Origin: Spongiivirga citrea
Lineage (GTDB): Bacteria > Bacteroidota > Bacteroidia > Flavobacteriales > Flavobacteriaceae
Direction: 5' to 3'
DNA length: 64,000 nucleotides
NCBI RefSeq assembly: GCF_010671565.1
Contig: NZ_JAABOQ010000002.1
Location: forward strand, 310,001-374,000
Both the position numbers and the translations under genes were made by a program. A model generated the notes under the pieces. The model did no database searches and was not told the origin of the DNA. It saw only the letters and a program-made list of their open reading frames with translations. Shown one piece after another: positions 9,155 through 18,539 of this stretch. Numbering within the stretch: position 1 is the stretch's first letter; each line of letters opens with the position of its first letter.

Positions 9155-9505
9155 ATGACAATACTAAACGTGTTAATCACATTCTGCTCAATTTCCTTTA
9201 TTATTTTTGGTATTAGTTGCTTTTTAACAAGCTATATGAAGACAGAATTTGTTCGTTACGGACTTGATAAATGGCGTATGCTAATCGGAGCCCTACAACT
9301 TTTAGGTGCTTTAAGCCTTATCTTAGGGTATTTCTATTTCCCTATACTAACTATAATCGCTGCTACGGGATTATCAATATTAATGATTCTAGGTTTCGGT
9401 GTTCGCTTAAAAATAAAGGATACTGCAATGCAATCTGTCCCATCTCTCTTCTACGCCTTAATCAATGCCGGTATAGCAATTATAGAACTTAATAGGCTAC
9501 ATTAA
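9155..9505 (+). CDS. DoxX-like small membrane protein
   Basis: This 116-aa protein has four hydrophobic helices. Its layout is that of the DoxX-like family (PF13564): TSYMKTEFVRYGLDKWRMLIG, then two long helices and FGVRLKIKDTAMQSVPSLFYAL. DoxX relatives are quinone-linked or unknown membrane proteins; no function can be assigned. It converges with, and overlaps by 4 bp, another DoxX-like gene on the opposite strand. The two proteins share the KIKD...S.P core, so they may be distant paralogues. Confidence 0.8.
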   Translation: MTILNVLITFCSISFIIFGISCFLTSYMKTEFVRYGLDKWRMLIGALQLLGALSLILGYFYFPILTIIAATGLSILMILGFGVRLKIKDTAMQSVPSLFYALINAGIAIIELNRLH

Positions 9506-9867
9506 AATGCAAATACAATGCATAAACACATACTTAAAAAAATAAAAGCTGGCATGGACTTCTTAATAGGGTCCTTGATCTTAACATGCATCAGTACAGA
9601 GCCTGTTAATAAGGCCGCCAGCCCAAGAGCAGCAGGTTTTAAAAATGAGGGAAACCAAAGAGCGGCTATCAAAGCAAGTGCAAGGACGACTTTTAAAAAA
9701 CCAATTAAATAGAAGCTCCACTCAGGTAAGCCATATACCCTAAACTCTTCTCTTATTGAGGTGGCATTGCCTCCACGCCATTGTGTAGGCTTATTTAATT
9801 GGACTAGCCACACATTTAAAATACTTAGGCCAACGATAATCTGAAACGCAATAGTGATATATTTCAT
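9502..9867 (-). CDS. DoxX-like small membrane protein
   Basis: The 121-aa protein has four hydrophobic helices and the DoxX-like segments FRVYGLPEWSFYLIGFLKV and MHVKIKDPIKKSMPAFIFL. It is convergent with the DoxX-like gene at 9155-9505, overlapping at the stop codons. Tail-to-tail pairing of two related membrane proteins is unusual and may reflect an inverted duplication followed by divergence. Function unknown. Confidence 0.8.
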   Translation of the reverse strand: MKYITIAFQIIVGLSILNVWLVQLNKPTQWRGGNATSIREEFRVYGLPEWSFYLIGFLKVVLALALIAALWFPSFLKPAALGLAALLTGSVLMHVKIKDPIKKSMPAFIFLSMCLCIVFAF

Positions 9868-9907
9868 ATTCCTTTAATTGGGTTAAACAATTTCTAAAGT
9901 TTTATTG

Positions 9908-10819
9908 TTACTCACTTTGTGAGTTAGTACTCATTAAATTATTTTTTTCGTACTTGTTATGAATACTTAGTATCGCTAGTCCAAATAAAACAGCTGCTAC
10001 AATTAATATGGTGTTCATTAAACCATTAACCCCAAATGACATTCGAATTAGGATTGTAGAAATCACGAAACCAGAATTTCTAATAATTTTGTGAAACTGA
10101 TCAGTGTAAAAGAAAGACAGTAGTAGTAGTACTACATCTACAAAAATCAGAATCGTAAAAAACTCATCAAAAAACAGGTCATTAATATTTTTAAACCCGG
10201 ATGAATCAATGCTTGGGTCTAAAATGCCTATTGACCAATCAGCAAATGAATAAAGAGAAATAATAAAAAATAACGGGACCAAAATAATGGCAATTATCTT
10301 TTTCTTATTAATGAATTTTTCAATATTTGGTTTTAAGCTCGCTAGGGTATTGAATTTTCTTTTTCCGTGAATTTGAAAAAGATATATCAAATAGAAAAGC
10401 AAAAGTGAGGCTATTAAGTCAAAAGTAAATTCTAAATCTCCTTTTATTTGAAACCAATTCGATGATAGTTCTAATGAAGACAGATCCTTAAACAACCTTC
10501 TTATAACAATGAGTGTAATAATCTCATATTGCTTCGCTATATAGGTCGTAATTGATCTAGGCAGGTAATAAATAAGTAGATAGACTTCATAAATCAAGAT
10601 AAAAGAGAAAGGCGTATAAATAGCCGCAATTGGATTTACTAATAGCTCGGAACTGTATGGAACCGTTATAAAATCGAATTTAACTAAATAAATGACAATT
10701 AAATGAATAATAAAACTGGACAGGGCAATTATCAGAATTGCTTTTTCCACATTCGACCTAGTGGTATCCGAAAGGAGTTTATCGAAGAGTAACGAGAAAG
10801 AAAATCTTTTTTCGAGCAT
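9908..10819 (-). CDS. Polytopic membrane protein of unknown function
   Basis: The 303-aa protein has about seven hydrophobic helices (for example AILIIALSSFIIHLIVIYLV, LIASLLLFYLIYLF, TILIFVDVVLLLLSFFY) and a polar C-terminal tail. I recognise no domain with an assigned role, although similar uncharacterised proteins are common in flavobacteria. It lies 35 bp downstream of the DUF4199-like gene on the same strand, which may mean co-transcription. Confidence 0.75.
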   Translation of the reverse strand: MLEKRFSFSLLFDKLLSDTTRSNVEKAILIIALSSFIIHLIVIYLVKFDFITVPYSSELLVNPIAAIYTPFSFILIYEVYLLIYYLPRSITTYIAKQYEIITLIVIRRLFKDLSSLELSSNWFQIKGDLEFTFDLIASLLLFYLIYLFQIHGKRKFNTLASLKPNIEKFINKKKIIAIILVPLFFIISLYSFADWSIGILDPSIDSSGFKNINDLFFDEFFTILIFVDVVLLLLSFFYTDQFHKIIRNSGFVISTILIRMSFGVNGLMNTILIVAAVLFGLAILSIHNKYEKNNLMSTNSQSE

Positions 10820-10854
10820 AGCAGTTATCTTCTCAGGGTTATAGTAGCTGGTGT

Positions 10855-11301
10855 TTAATTTTTTATCAAGTTATTCGATGACTTAAAAAGCTGCATGAAG
10901 GATAGCGTAAGAACCAAAGAAGTGGCAAACCCCATAATGGCTACAGTAAAGAGTACAATGCCTGCAAAGCCTGCATTTTTGAACCAATTTTTAGACAGTT
11001 CCTTTAGAAAAACAGTATTGACTTCAGTACAATAAACCGCAAAAAATATGGTAAAAACTAAGGTAGCCATAAACCCAGTTACAATACCCGTAGAGAACCC
11101 TTTTGAATAACTAAAATTCTGCCGTTCTTCAAGACGCCTGTATTTAATGGCTTCATAGATTCCAAAACCAGTAATAAATCCATTAAATAAGCTGAAGAAA
11201 ATATTAGAATGTAGGTTAAACAGCGATAGTACGAGGAAGTATCCGATCAATGAGCCACTGGTTGCCAATCCAAAATGAATAGGTAATGTAAAGTTTTTCA
11301 T
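10855..11301 (-). CDS. DUF4199-like membrane protein
   Basis: The 148-aa protein has four hydrophobic segments and the DUF4199-like layout: two N-terminal helices, the cytoplasmic turn IYEAIKYRRLEERQNFSYSK, then GFSTGIVTGFMATLVFTIFF and a long C-terminal helix pair. Function of the family is unknown. It is probably the first gene of a pair with 9908-10819. The 443-bp gap upstream carries an inverted repeat that could be an operator. Confidence 0.7.
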   Translation of the reverse strand: MKNFTLPIHFGLATSGSLIGYFLVLSLFNLHSNIFFSLFNGFITGFGIYEAIKYRRLEERQNFSYSKGFSTGIVTGFMATLVFTIFFAVYCTEVNTVFLKELSKNWFKNAGFAGIVLFTVAIMGFATSLVLTLSFMQLFKSSNNLIKN

Positions 11302-11744
11302 GATTATTTCTTTTTTAAGGTTACATAATACTAAAAGTCAATACAACTCTTCTACAGCTACAGTTTTCGCTTATGAAAATGTGGTTTAAAATCTCGTGAA
11401 AATCGGTTTTTTGATATGCTATCGACATTGACTTTATCGATACTGACACAATTGTTATCGGTTAAAGATAGTGAAATTTACAATTTTGTTTAACAATAAA
11501 TGTATTTAATTAAACAAAAAAAAATGATTGTGGAATAATTATTAGATGCTTATTAGCCTGGTTATAGCAAGTGAAATAGTGACTGTCCTTAGAGAGTCAA
11601 GAGGAAGATTTTCCTAATTGTGATACGCTAATCAGTAACAATATATTCTATAACACTTAGTATTCCTTAATATCTTCAACAAAATTCAAGCAAGACTGTT
11701 ACTGTTCAAAATCAAATAAACTCATTTTCAAATTACTCTTGATG
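11302..11744. other. 443-bp intergenic stretch with an inverted repeat
   Basis: I see no convincing coding frame here. The notable element is a perfect 10-bp inverted repeat, TTTTGTTTAA at 11484-11493 and TTAAACAAAA at 11510-11519, with a 16-bp spacer, followed by a run of nine A at 11516-11524. It lies about 185 bp upstream of the DUF4199-like gene start and could be a regulator site or an attenuator-like hairpin. Nothing ties it to a known regulator. Confidence 0.35.
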
Positions 11745-12464
11745 CTATTTGCTATAGATTACCGGCATTTGCCCTTTCCATCTAGCCCATAAGTTGTCAT
11801 CATTGATTAAACTAGCCATAAAATGCCCCACATTTATCCGACTTACTTTACCAGCATTAAAAATAGCGCTTCGTGTTGGTGAAGGATATATCTCATAATC
11901 GGTAACTTCCTCATTATTAATTAAGCCATCTGGTCTTACTGCAACCCATTCAATTGAATTACTGTTTTGACCTATTTGCGTTCGTAAATAATCTGCCGCT
12001 TTTTCATTATCTACATGTGGTGGTAATAACAAGCGTAGCAGTCCAACAACGCATTTTTGAGCAAGAGATATGGGTTCGTTTAAATCGCGATTGCGATTGC
12101 CCGTAGTATTCATTAAGACGAACTTAGTTGGCCTTTGTAGATTGTTTGAATCTATGGCATTGCATAATCGTCTGGTAGCATCTGTTACTAGTCTTCTTGG
12201 CTTTCCGTAAACTCCTTTCAATGTCATATTATGACCGAGGCATGAAGCAACTGCATGACAATCACTTACAATTTGACTCATTTCGGCATCACTAAGTTCT
12301 AAGATACTTGCAGTAATAATTTGTAAGTCATCATTCGTTTTCCATGATTCTGGTAACTTCTCTGGTGATCGTACAATCACCTTCACCTTGTTCTTTTTGA
12401 TTAGAAGTTGATCGACTAATAGACTACCGGTTGCCCCACTTGCTCCTACTACTAAAACTGTCAT
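11745..12464 (-). CDS. NAD(P)-binding SDR-type oxidoreductase/epimerase
   Basis: The 239-aa protein has an N-terminal Rossmann dinucleotide-binding motif VLVVGASGATGSLL (G-x-x-G-x-x-G) and belongs to the NAD(P)H-binding atypical SDR group (PF13460). Further SDR landmarks are VASCLGHNMTLKGVYGKPRR and KFVLMNTTGN. The canonical Y-x-x-x-K pair is not clear, as is common in atypical members. Substrate is unknown. It sits 23 bp downstream of the serine hydrolase gene on the same strand, so the two may be co-transcribed. Confidence 0.88.
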   Translation of the reverse strand: MTVLVVGASGATGSLLVDQLLIKKNKVKVIVRSPEKLPESWKTNDDLQIITASILELSDAEMSQIVSDCHAVASCLGHNMTLKGVYGKPRRLVTDATRRLCNAIDSNNLQRPTKFVLMNTTGNRNRDLNEPISLAQKCVVGLLRLLLPPHVDNEKAADYLRTQIGQNSNSIEWVAVRPDGLINNEEVTDYEIYPSPTRSAIFNAGKVSRINVGHFMASLINDDNLWARWKGQMPVIYSK

Positions 12465-12487
12465 ACCTGTTTTTTAAGAATTGTATT

Positions 12488-13543
12488 TTACAAACGTTTT
12501 GCTTTACGTAAAATCTTTACAACGCGTGAATGTGTTATTTGTAACAAGTTCCATTGGTAACCTTCAAAATCAGTGGTATTCATAAATTGAACTACCACCG
12601 CGTCAATATCTTGATGGTATTCTGCCATACATTGGTAACCCGGAGCCAATCCTCCATGATTAAACTCATAAATAGACCTATAGATTTCCATTTCTTTTTC
12701 ATTAAGCAATGAACCATCGTTTAAAGCTCTTAAAAAGATACCAACATCTTCTGCTGTAGCTATCATCATTCCTTGATTCTCGCTTTTGAAGTCCCTTTCA
12801 ATTCCAACATAATAACCACTCATGACATCATCTAGATTTACGTCATCAATTGAGCCATAAGTATTTTTAAGCCCAAGTGGGATTAAAATTTCCTTGTTGA
12901 AATAGTCTTGACGACTACCTCCTGTAACTTGCTCTATGATTCTTGAAAGGAGTAAATAATTTGTATTAGAATAGCCATAATCTTTGTTTGGCGCAAAGTC
13001 AGCTGGCAAATCGAGTGCATATTGAAGCACATCTATATGGTTGTTTGGTTGATTTTTCCAAAAATCAGGATTGTCTGTGAAATTAGGAATCCCACTTCTA
13101 TGTTGCACCATCATTCGTAAGGTTATTTCATCTGCATTTTCAATTCTTCCTACAAGTTCTGGAAAATAATCAGCAAGCGTTTTATCCAAAACTAAACGCT
13201 TATCATTAGCTAATTTTGTGATAGCAACTGCAACATATAACTTACTTACACTTGCTATTTTGAATAATGCCTTTGGATTGGCAGGTATTTTCTGCTCTCG
13301 GTTATGGTAACCAGCCGCATAAAACGCTGGTGGCTTACCAGATTCATCTACATATACGATAACGCCATCAAAACCATAACTTAAAGTTTGATCGACTTGC
13401 TCCTGTACAGTATCTGGCAATGGTAGTATCCATGCTTTTACTAAAATCCACGGCACAAACCATAAGGAAATAAAAGTCCCAACAAATAATACGACCCTGA
13501 AAATTTGTTTTCCTTTACTAGTCTTTTGTTTGGCTCTTTTCAT
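12488..13543 (-). CDS. Membrane-anchored serine hydrolase (beta-lactamase family, PF00144)
   Basis: The 351-aa protein has one N-terminal transmembrane anchor (VVLFVGTFISLWFVPWILV) and a periplasmic class C beta-lactamase-like domain. Active-site motifs are intact: S98-V-S-K101 in FKIASVSKLYV, Tyr in YGYSNTNYLL, and a C-terminal HGG (EFNHGGLAPGY). Members act as D-Ala-D-Ala peptidases, esterases or amidases; substrate cannot be inferred. It is one of six family members in this window and one of four with intact catalytic residues. Confidence 0.92.
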   Translation of the reverse strand: MKRAKQKTSKGKQIFRVVLFVGTFISLWFVPWILVKAWILPLPDTVQEQVDQTLSYGFDGVIVYVDESGKPPAFYAAGYHNREQKIPANPKALFKIASVSKLYVAVAITKLANDKRLVLDKTLADYFPELVGRIENADEITLRMMVQHRSGIPNFTDNPDFWKNQPNNHIDVLQYALDLPADFAPNKDYGYSNTNYLLLSRIIEQVTGGSRQDYFNKEILIPLGLKNTYGSIDDVNLDDVMSGYYVGIERDFKSENQGMMIATAEDVGIFLRALNDGSLLNEKEMEIYRSIYEFNHGGLAPGYQCMAEYHQDIDAVVVQFMNTTDFEGYQWNLLQITHSRVVKILRKAKRL

Positions 13544-13827
13544 TAGTCTATACTATGGATTTTAATTTACAACTCAAATATATTTTAGATTAAACCTTAA
13601 ATGAATTGTGAATTACTGAACTGTGTTATAATATGGATGAATTGATTTTTGTATGATTAATGAATTATATATGCAATTAATCATTCTATCAGAACAGCTG
13701 ATAATTATGTTTCTTCAATGTCGAAATCAATTGATAGTATGACGATTACCGTAGCCAAAAGTTACGATTCCTTTTTTAATGTATGATTTGCTTTTTGAAA
13801 GTGTAGATTGAAAAGTTAAGCTTCTTT

Positions 13828-14589
13828 TCATTGTTTAACACTTAGTTCTTTTTTCAAAATATTCCTAAATCGAGTTGCACTTATATAATGGTCTTCTAGC
13901 AATTTACCATCGCGTAAAAGATTAAAAACACCAAAGCCAGAAGGCGCCATTTTGGCTTCTTTTACGGTATTTATTTTAGACACTTTTAAGTCTATATCAT
14001 AATCCATTGCAACATTAAGTATTGCTGCTGCAGACTTTTCGTTCCAAGGGCACTGGTCTGCATAAAGTAAGTGCCAACCTTTGTACTTTTTTTGCTGCTT
14101 AGTCCAATTATGAAACTTCGGTTTTTCGGCCTTCGGGTTCCACGTTTTAGAAAGCAGTTCGAATCGGTCTTTTACTTCAATTTGCTCAAAGCCATTTTTC
14201 TCAAAAAGTGTTTTATTAGCTAACCAACCTCCGGTACTTGTTATTACACATAAACCGTCCATACCTTTCGCTTTTGCTGCTTTTTCCGCATCTTCAATAA
14301 GCATTGCACCATAACCTTTACTTCTATCTTTTTTAGAGTAGATGTAGGTACAATGAATAAACATATAATTATCGGCATCTATAGGCCGCCAAGCATTTTT
14401 AGCTGGAACATACTCTATAAAACCAATCATCTTGTCTTCCTCGTTTTTCAGGATTTTTATGTTTAGCCCCTCTTTATAGCGCTTTTCGAACCAATTAAGT
14501 TTGTCCTTAAATCCTTGTCTTTTGGTGTCCTTGATGCAAAAGAAAGTCTCCTTTAATGCATTTTCTGGAGTAACAGCCACTAGTTTCAT
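13828..14589 (-). CDS. GNAT acetyltransferase fused to C-terminal YoaP domain
   Basis: The 253-aa protein has a GNAT N-acetyltransferase domain in its first about 150 residues; the acetyl-CoA pyrophosphate loop is SKKDRSKGYGAMLIEDAEKA. The rest matches a YoaP-like, thioredoxin-fold extension (PF14268-like): WHLLYADQCPWNEKSAAAIL and MAPSGFGVFNLLRDGKLLED. The only cysteine of the thioredoxin-like site is in QCPW. Its ATG overlaps the end of the upstream NTF2-like gene (ATGA), so they are translationally coupled. Acceptor substrate is unknown. Confidence 0.9.
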   Translation of the reverse strand: MKLVAVTPENALKETFFCIKDTKRQGFKDKLNWFEKRYKEGLNIKILKNEEDKMIGFIEYVPAKNAWRPIDADNYMFIHCTYIYSKKDRSKGYGAMLIEDAEKAAKAKGMDGLCVITSTGGWLANKTLFEKNGFEQIEVKDRFELLSKTWNPKAEKPKFHNWTKQQKKYKGWHLLYADQCPWNEKSAAAILNVAMDYDIDLKVSKINTVKEAKMAPSGFGVFNLLRDGKLLEDHYISATRFRNILKKELSVKQ

Positions 14590-14990
14590 AGGTTTTCGTT
14601 TACCGTTTCTATCATTTTAGCCGTATGAATAACGGGTATATCCCACGCTTCTTTGATCTTACTATCAACAATACACCATACCACAATAGCATCAATTTCC
14701 ATTGGTTTGTCTTCTAGAAACATGCTGTCTTTAACATGAGTGATGACTAGTTTATCTCCCATAGGTGTAATGGATATTGGATGTACCTTAAATGAACTTT
14801 TGGTTTTACCAGCCAATATTTTGAAAAAGTCTATCAAACCAGAAAGCCCGAAATAGTCCCCTTCTATTTCGGGCAATTCTGGATTGTAATAATGCCAAAC
14901 AAAGTCTTCTGCAAATACTGTGGCACTTGCAGCCAAATTGGTAAGATCCAGTCTTTTCAAAATCTTAATATTTGGATGTTCTTCATTCAT
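14586..14990 (-). CDS. SnoaL/NTF2-like protein
   Basis: The 134-aa protein has the cone-shaped NTF2/SnoaL fold signature: N-terminal helices, then AEDFVWHYYNPELPEIEGDY, GLSGLIDFFKILAGKTKSSF and DKLVITHVKDSMFLEDKP. No signal peptide, so cytoplasmic. Such proteins are small-molecule isomerases or ligand binders, often encoded next to transferases. It overlaps the downstream GNAT-YoaP gene by 4 bp and is 4 bp from the end of the bactofilin-like gene. The three form one operon starting at 16122. Confidence 0.82.
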   Translation of the reverse strand: MNEEHPNIKILKRLDLTNLAASATVFAEDFVWHYYNPELPEIEGDYFGLSGLIDFFKILAGKTKSSFKVHPISITPMGDKLVITHVKDSMFLEDKPMEIDAIVVWCIVDSKIKEAWDIPVIHTAKMIETVNENL

Positions 14991-14994
14991 AACA

Positions 14995-16122
14995 TCAACT
15001 TGTAACGCGTTGTTTTTTAGAGCGAATCACCGCTAAGGTTAATGCGCCATACGTAATTGCCAATATAACAATAGAGACAGCTATTCCTACATATGGTATT
15101 GTGGTAAGCAGACGCATTAAGAGGAGAAATCCTAAGGCAATGAATGTAACATTCCAAAAGCCCCAATTCATATCCTTTTTATATTTTACATAGTAGGCCA
15201 GTAGTATTGCGGCAATTAATTGACCGAAGAGCAGACTAAATATAAATATAGCTGCTGCGAAGAGGCCTAAAGAGATGCCAATGGTAATGAGAAGCGTAAA
15301 AATAATTATTAAAGGAATACCAATTAAGTAAACCAATCCAAAGCCAAAACTTTTAAGCCATTTATTCTCAAAGCTTTCAACAGCTTGTGTAAACGCGTGT
15401 TTAAATAGCGCGTGGAAAACAAGAATTCCTAGGAATGCAGTTAGGATATATTTCAACCAGGATGACAATGACCTAGTACCATATGTAGTCAATGATAATT
15501 CTGATTGTTCTTTACCCAGATCTTCATTGAATTGCGCTTTGGTATTCACCAAGGAGTTTTTAAAATCTATTTCTTTGTCGCTATTCCAAAACTCAACAGC
15601 ATTGTGAAATTTCGCATTCGATCCGATGGTAATGTCCTCTCCTATTATTTTTGAGGTTTTTTGTACAACCCCATTAATAAGTATATCGGCTCCTTTAACT
15701 TCAAGCTTTCCCACTACTTCTCCATTCATTTTAATATTGCCCGCAAAGCATTTAAGATTTCCATGTATTTTGGCATTTTCGGTTATGGTTACTTCTCCGC
15801 CAAAAACAATAAGATCATCCCCTATTTCAGAGTCAATAATTGCTCGACCTACCGCAATGCGAACATCATCGGCTACATAACTATTTAGAAATAGCTCGCC
15901 TCCTGCTGCCGTTAAGTCCCCATTAATACTATCATTAACCGTGAGGTTTCCACCAGCGATAACCAAATCTCCTTGTACCACTGCATTTGTCCTGATGGTT
16001 TCTCCTGCGTGATAGGTATCATCTTCTTGTGTCTTATTAATTACAATATCACCTTCATTCTGCGTTTGCCCAAAAGAGACCATTGAGCATAATGAGATAA
16101 GTAAAATAGCTATTGTTTTCAT
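14995..16122 (-). CDS. Secreted bactofilin-like beta-helix domain fused to membrane domain
   Basis: The 375-aa protein has a signal peptide (LLISLCSMVSFGQT) and then a polymer-forming, bactofilin-like right-handed beta-helix (about residues 25-190). Repeated units include VVQGDLVIAGGNLTVNDS, SEIGDDLIVFGGEVTIT and EVVGKLEVKGADILINGV. The C-terminal 150 residues hold about four transmembrane helices (LVYLIGIPLIIIFTLLITIG onward). The beta-helix should face the periplasm, unlike cytoplasmic bactofilins. It is the first gene of a three-gene operon. Confidence 0.85.
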   Translation of the reverse strand: MKTIAILLISLCSMVSFGQTQNEGDIVINKTQEDDTYHAGETIRTNAVVQGDLVIAGGNLTVNDSINGDLTAAGGELFLNSYVADDVRIAVGRAIIDSEIGDDLIVFGGEVTITENAKIHGNLKCFAGNIKMNGEVVGKLEVKGADILINGVVQKTSKIIGEDITIGSNAKFHNAVEFWNSDKEIDFKNSLVNTKAQFNEDLGKEQSELSLTTYGTRSLSSWLKYILTAFLGILVFHALFKHAFTQAVESFENKWLKSFGFGLVYLIGIPLIIIFTLLITIGISLGLFAAAIFIFSLLFGQLIAAILLAYYVKYKKDMNWGFWNVTFIALGFLLLMRLLTTIPYVGIAVSIVILAITYGALTLAVIRSKKQRVTS

Positions 16123-16436
16123 TAGTCCTGTTTTTTAGTTTCAGCACTAAATATACTTACCGATAGCAACCTATAAAATGACTTAAATCAATAGAATAGA
16201 GTTCTTTTTTAAGTTGTTTTTAGGAAATTATCATACACCTGTACAAGCCCATTTCTCAACTGATAAATATCATTTAATTGCTTTCCTATCTGGGGTACAT
16301 TTATAGGAAGATGATGAGTATAGGCGAAGTTGAAAGTGGTTACTTCCAGAAGTATAAACAGGATACTAAATAAGTCTTTGTCAGTAATTCATCTTGAACT
16401 CAAATACTATAATCATAATCCACAACTAAATACATC
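16123..16436. other. Divergent intergenic region
   Basis: This 314-bp gap separates the divergently transcribed bactofilin-like gene (minus) and the 2TM protein gene (plus), so both promoters should lie here. I found no supported coding frame. I could not recognise a convincing Bacteroidota -33/-7 promoter pair by eye. Confidence 0.4.
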
Positions 16437-16715
16437 ATGGAAAATACAGAAGCATATCAAAAGGCAAAGAAAAAAGTACGGGCGAGACTTGGTTTTAAAG
16501 TTCATTTGGCTGTTTACATTGCAGTAAATGCAATTCTTATAAGTATCAACCTCATTAATTCACCAGATTATTTATGGGCTATTTGGCCGCTTATGGGATG
16601 GGGTATTGCAATATTTTGGCATGCAATGAACTTGTATGTTCTAAATAAAGAATCTGGCGTCACAGAAAATATGATTCGGAAAGAAATGGATAGGCAACTT
16701 TTGAAAAAGGAATAG
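16437..16715 (+). CDS. 2TM-domain protein
   Basis: The 92-aa protein matches the 2TM domain (PF13239). A charged N-terminus (YQKAKKKVRARLGFKVHLA) leads into two transmembrane helices separated by SPDYLWAIWPLMGWG, ending with WHAMNLYVLN and a short basic tail. In Bacteroidota this module often stands alone, as here, or is fused to LytS-type kinases. Function is unknown; proximity to a membrane sensor is not seen here. Confidence 0.9.
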   Translation: MENTEAYQKAKKKVRARLGFKVHLAVYIAVNAILISINLINSPDYLWAIWPLMGWGIAIFWHAMNLYVLNKESGVTENMIRKEMDRQLLKKE

Positions 16716-16750
16716 CACTTTCCCTTTATTTCTAACTGAAATTAATACTA

Positions 16751-16788
16751 AGGCTAGACCATCAACTCAATTGTAGATAGTCTAGCCT
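16751..16788. terminator. Bidirectional hairpin between convergent genes
   Basis: A perfect 9-bp stem, AGGCTAGAC (16751-16759) and GTCTAGCCT (16780-16788), encloses a 20-nt loop with a further ATC/GAT pairing. It lies exactly between the convergent ends of the 2TM gene and the 568-aa serine-hydrolase-like gene. There is no long U-tract, so termination efficiency is uncertain. Confidence 0.55.
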
Positions 16789-16811
16789 GCTAACTAAATT
16801 TAAAAACTATC

Positions 16812-18518
16812 TCATTTGGCTTTCGCTAACTTTTTACGCGTAGTGGTTTCCTTTTGGAACCAAATATCAGCAACTCCAGATGTAGACAACTTAAAACCTG
16901 TGATTGTACCATTTGTATCTCTTTTAAATGCTAACGATGAAAAGTGTCTACGGTCTCCTGAGAATACGTCAAGTATTCTTGGATCTAATAGTACAGGTTC
17001 TAACCTAGGATGCTTAAGTATAAGTTTTCCTTGATCAATACCAAGAGAATACGAAGTACCTAAGTCGGCGGCATAATAATTTCCAGTAAATACACTTAAG
17101 TTCTTTGCCCAATTTGCATTAGGGTCATAAGCAACCAATTGAAAAGTATCTTCCCCGACGATTACCGACATCTTCTTAGGAACGGCCTTCGTATCAAAAT
17201 TTACAGTTACTTCTCCACCAGTAATCATCTTAAAGGAGTTTTTGGTTAGTGGCACAAGTGCACTTTCATTGCCAGGACCTCTAAAATATCGCAAAGTATC
17301 GTTAGTAACGTGAATTTTACGCGATGAGTGATTGTTACCATCCCAATAATCGCCTTCAAATGCGGTAAGTTGCTTTCTTGATAATTTTTTTGAAGAAATT
17401 TTTGAAGACACATTGTTTGCCTCAGTATCTAAGAAATCCTCAATATAAAGGGCACTAGCCCCTGTACCTGCATAGCCATTATATGCACCATCATTTCCCA
17501 TAATAACAACGGCGAGGTCATATTCAGGATAGCGTATCAATTTACTAGCATATCCGCCTGCTACTTCAATATGGTATATTTTTTTAGCTCCTCGAAAATT
17601 CCAAAATCGATGCCCTCCAGTATAAAGGGATGTATTGCTTTCATCTACTTCTTTTCCATTAACTATGGAGAGACCATCGAATTTTTTAACCATTAGCTCA
17701 GTACCGATTTTTGGGTTACCAAGTTCTTTAGCCCAAAGACACATATCTCCGACAGTAGTATATACATCAGATACGATTGTATGATTGTGGTTCATGCTTG
17801 AACTGGCAAAACCATCATTTTGTGCAAAATATCCTTGTGCCTTGTTAGCTATTACCGCACCCTGAGTGTCAAATACGGAGTTTGTCATTCCTAGCGGTTT
17901 AAAGATTTCTTTGCTTACAAAATCGGCATAGGATGTATTGCTGATCTTGGCTATAAGATCTTCGAGTATCATAAAACCTGTGTCGGAATGACGTTGCTCG
18001 TTTCCGCTGTTGGTTAGCGATTTTGCCTGGCTTTTAACCATATTATATGCCTGTTTCTTGGTGAAAAGATCTTCTTCCCTCCAGCCAGCAAGCGCCTTGG
18101 CAACCTCACTGTTGTTCAATCCGCTCGTGTGATGTATCAATTGTTCGATACTAATAGGATGGGAAAAAGGCATCAAATTGGGCATATACTTCCGAATATC
18201 ATCTTGAAGGGAAAGCTGACCTCGTTCTTCTAATAATAGAAGGGCATAAACAGTGAACTCCTTTGCTATATCTCCAATATGGAATTTAGTTTCTGGACTT
18301 ATTGGAATCTTGTGCTCCAAATTAGCCAGCCCATACCCTTTAGTATACATTATTTTGCCATCGCTTAATACGCCCACAGCTATCCCTGGCTTATCTTGGG
18401 TATCCCATTGCGAAAAAATTGCGTCTATTTGGCTTGATGTAATTTCTCTTTTTTGAGCTTCCTGTGAAAAACAGATCACAGATGTGAAGCATAAGACTAT
18501 TGCTATTATATTTTTCAT
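16812..18518 (-). CDS. Secreted serine-hydrolase-like protein lacking the nucleophile
   Basis: The 568-aa protein has a signal peptide (IVLCFTSVICFSQE) and a class C beta-lactamase-like domain up to about residue 370, then a beta-rich C-terminal extension typical of longer flavobacterial members. At the S-x-x-K site it reads FHIGDIAKEFT: Ser is replaced by Asp83 while Lys86 is kept. The Y-S-N motif is H177-S-D179. Other landmarks (IEQLIHHTSGL) are intact and the frame is full length, so this looks like a maintained non-hydrolytic paralogue rather than random decay. It lies 21 bp downstream of the DJ-1/PfpI gene. Confidence 0.9.
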   Translation of the reverse strand: MKNIIAIVLCFTSVICFSQEAQKREITSSQIDAIFSQWDTQDKPGIAVGVLSDGKIMYTKGYGLANLEHKIPISPETKFHIGDIAKEFTVYALLLLEERGQLSLQDDIRKYMPNLMPFSHPISIEQLIHHTSGLNNSEVAKALAGWREEDLFTKKQAYNMVKSQAKSLTNSGNEQRHSDTGFMILEDLIAKISNTSYADFVSKEIFKPLGMTNSVFDTQGAVIANKAQGYFAQNDGFASSSMNHNHTIVSDVYTTVGDMCLWAKELGNPKIGTELMVKKFDGLSIVNGKEVDESNTSLYTGGHRFWNFRGAKKIYHIEVAGGYASKLIRYPEYDLAVVIMGNDGAYNGYAGTGASALYIEDFLDTEANNVSSKISSKKLSRKQLTAFEGDYWDGNNHSSRKIHVTNDTLRYFRGPGNESALVPLTKNSFKMITGGEVTVNFDTKAVPKKMSVIVGEDTFQLVAYDPNANWAKNLSVFTGNYYAADLGTSYSLGIDQGKLILKHPRLEPVLLDPRILDVFSGDRRHFSSLAFKRDTNGTITGFKLSTSGVADIWFQKETTTRKKLAKAK

Positions 18519-18539
18519 GTCCTTAGTTTTTTTAAAGAT

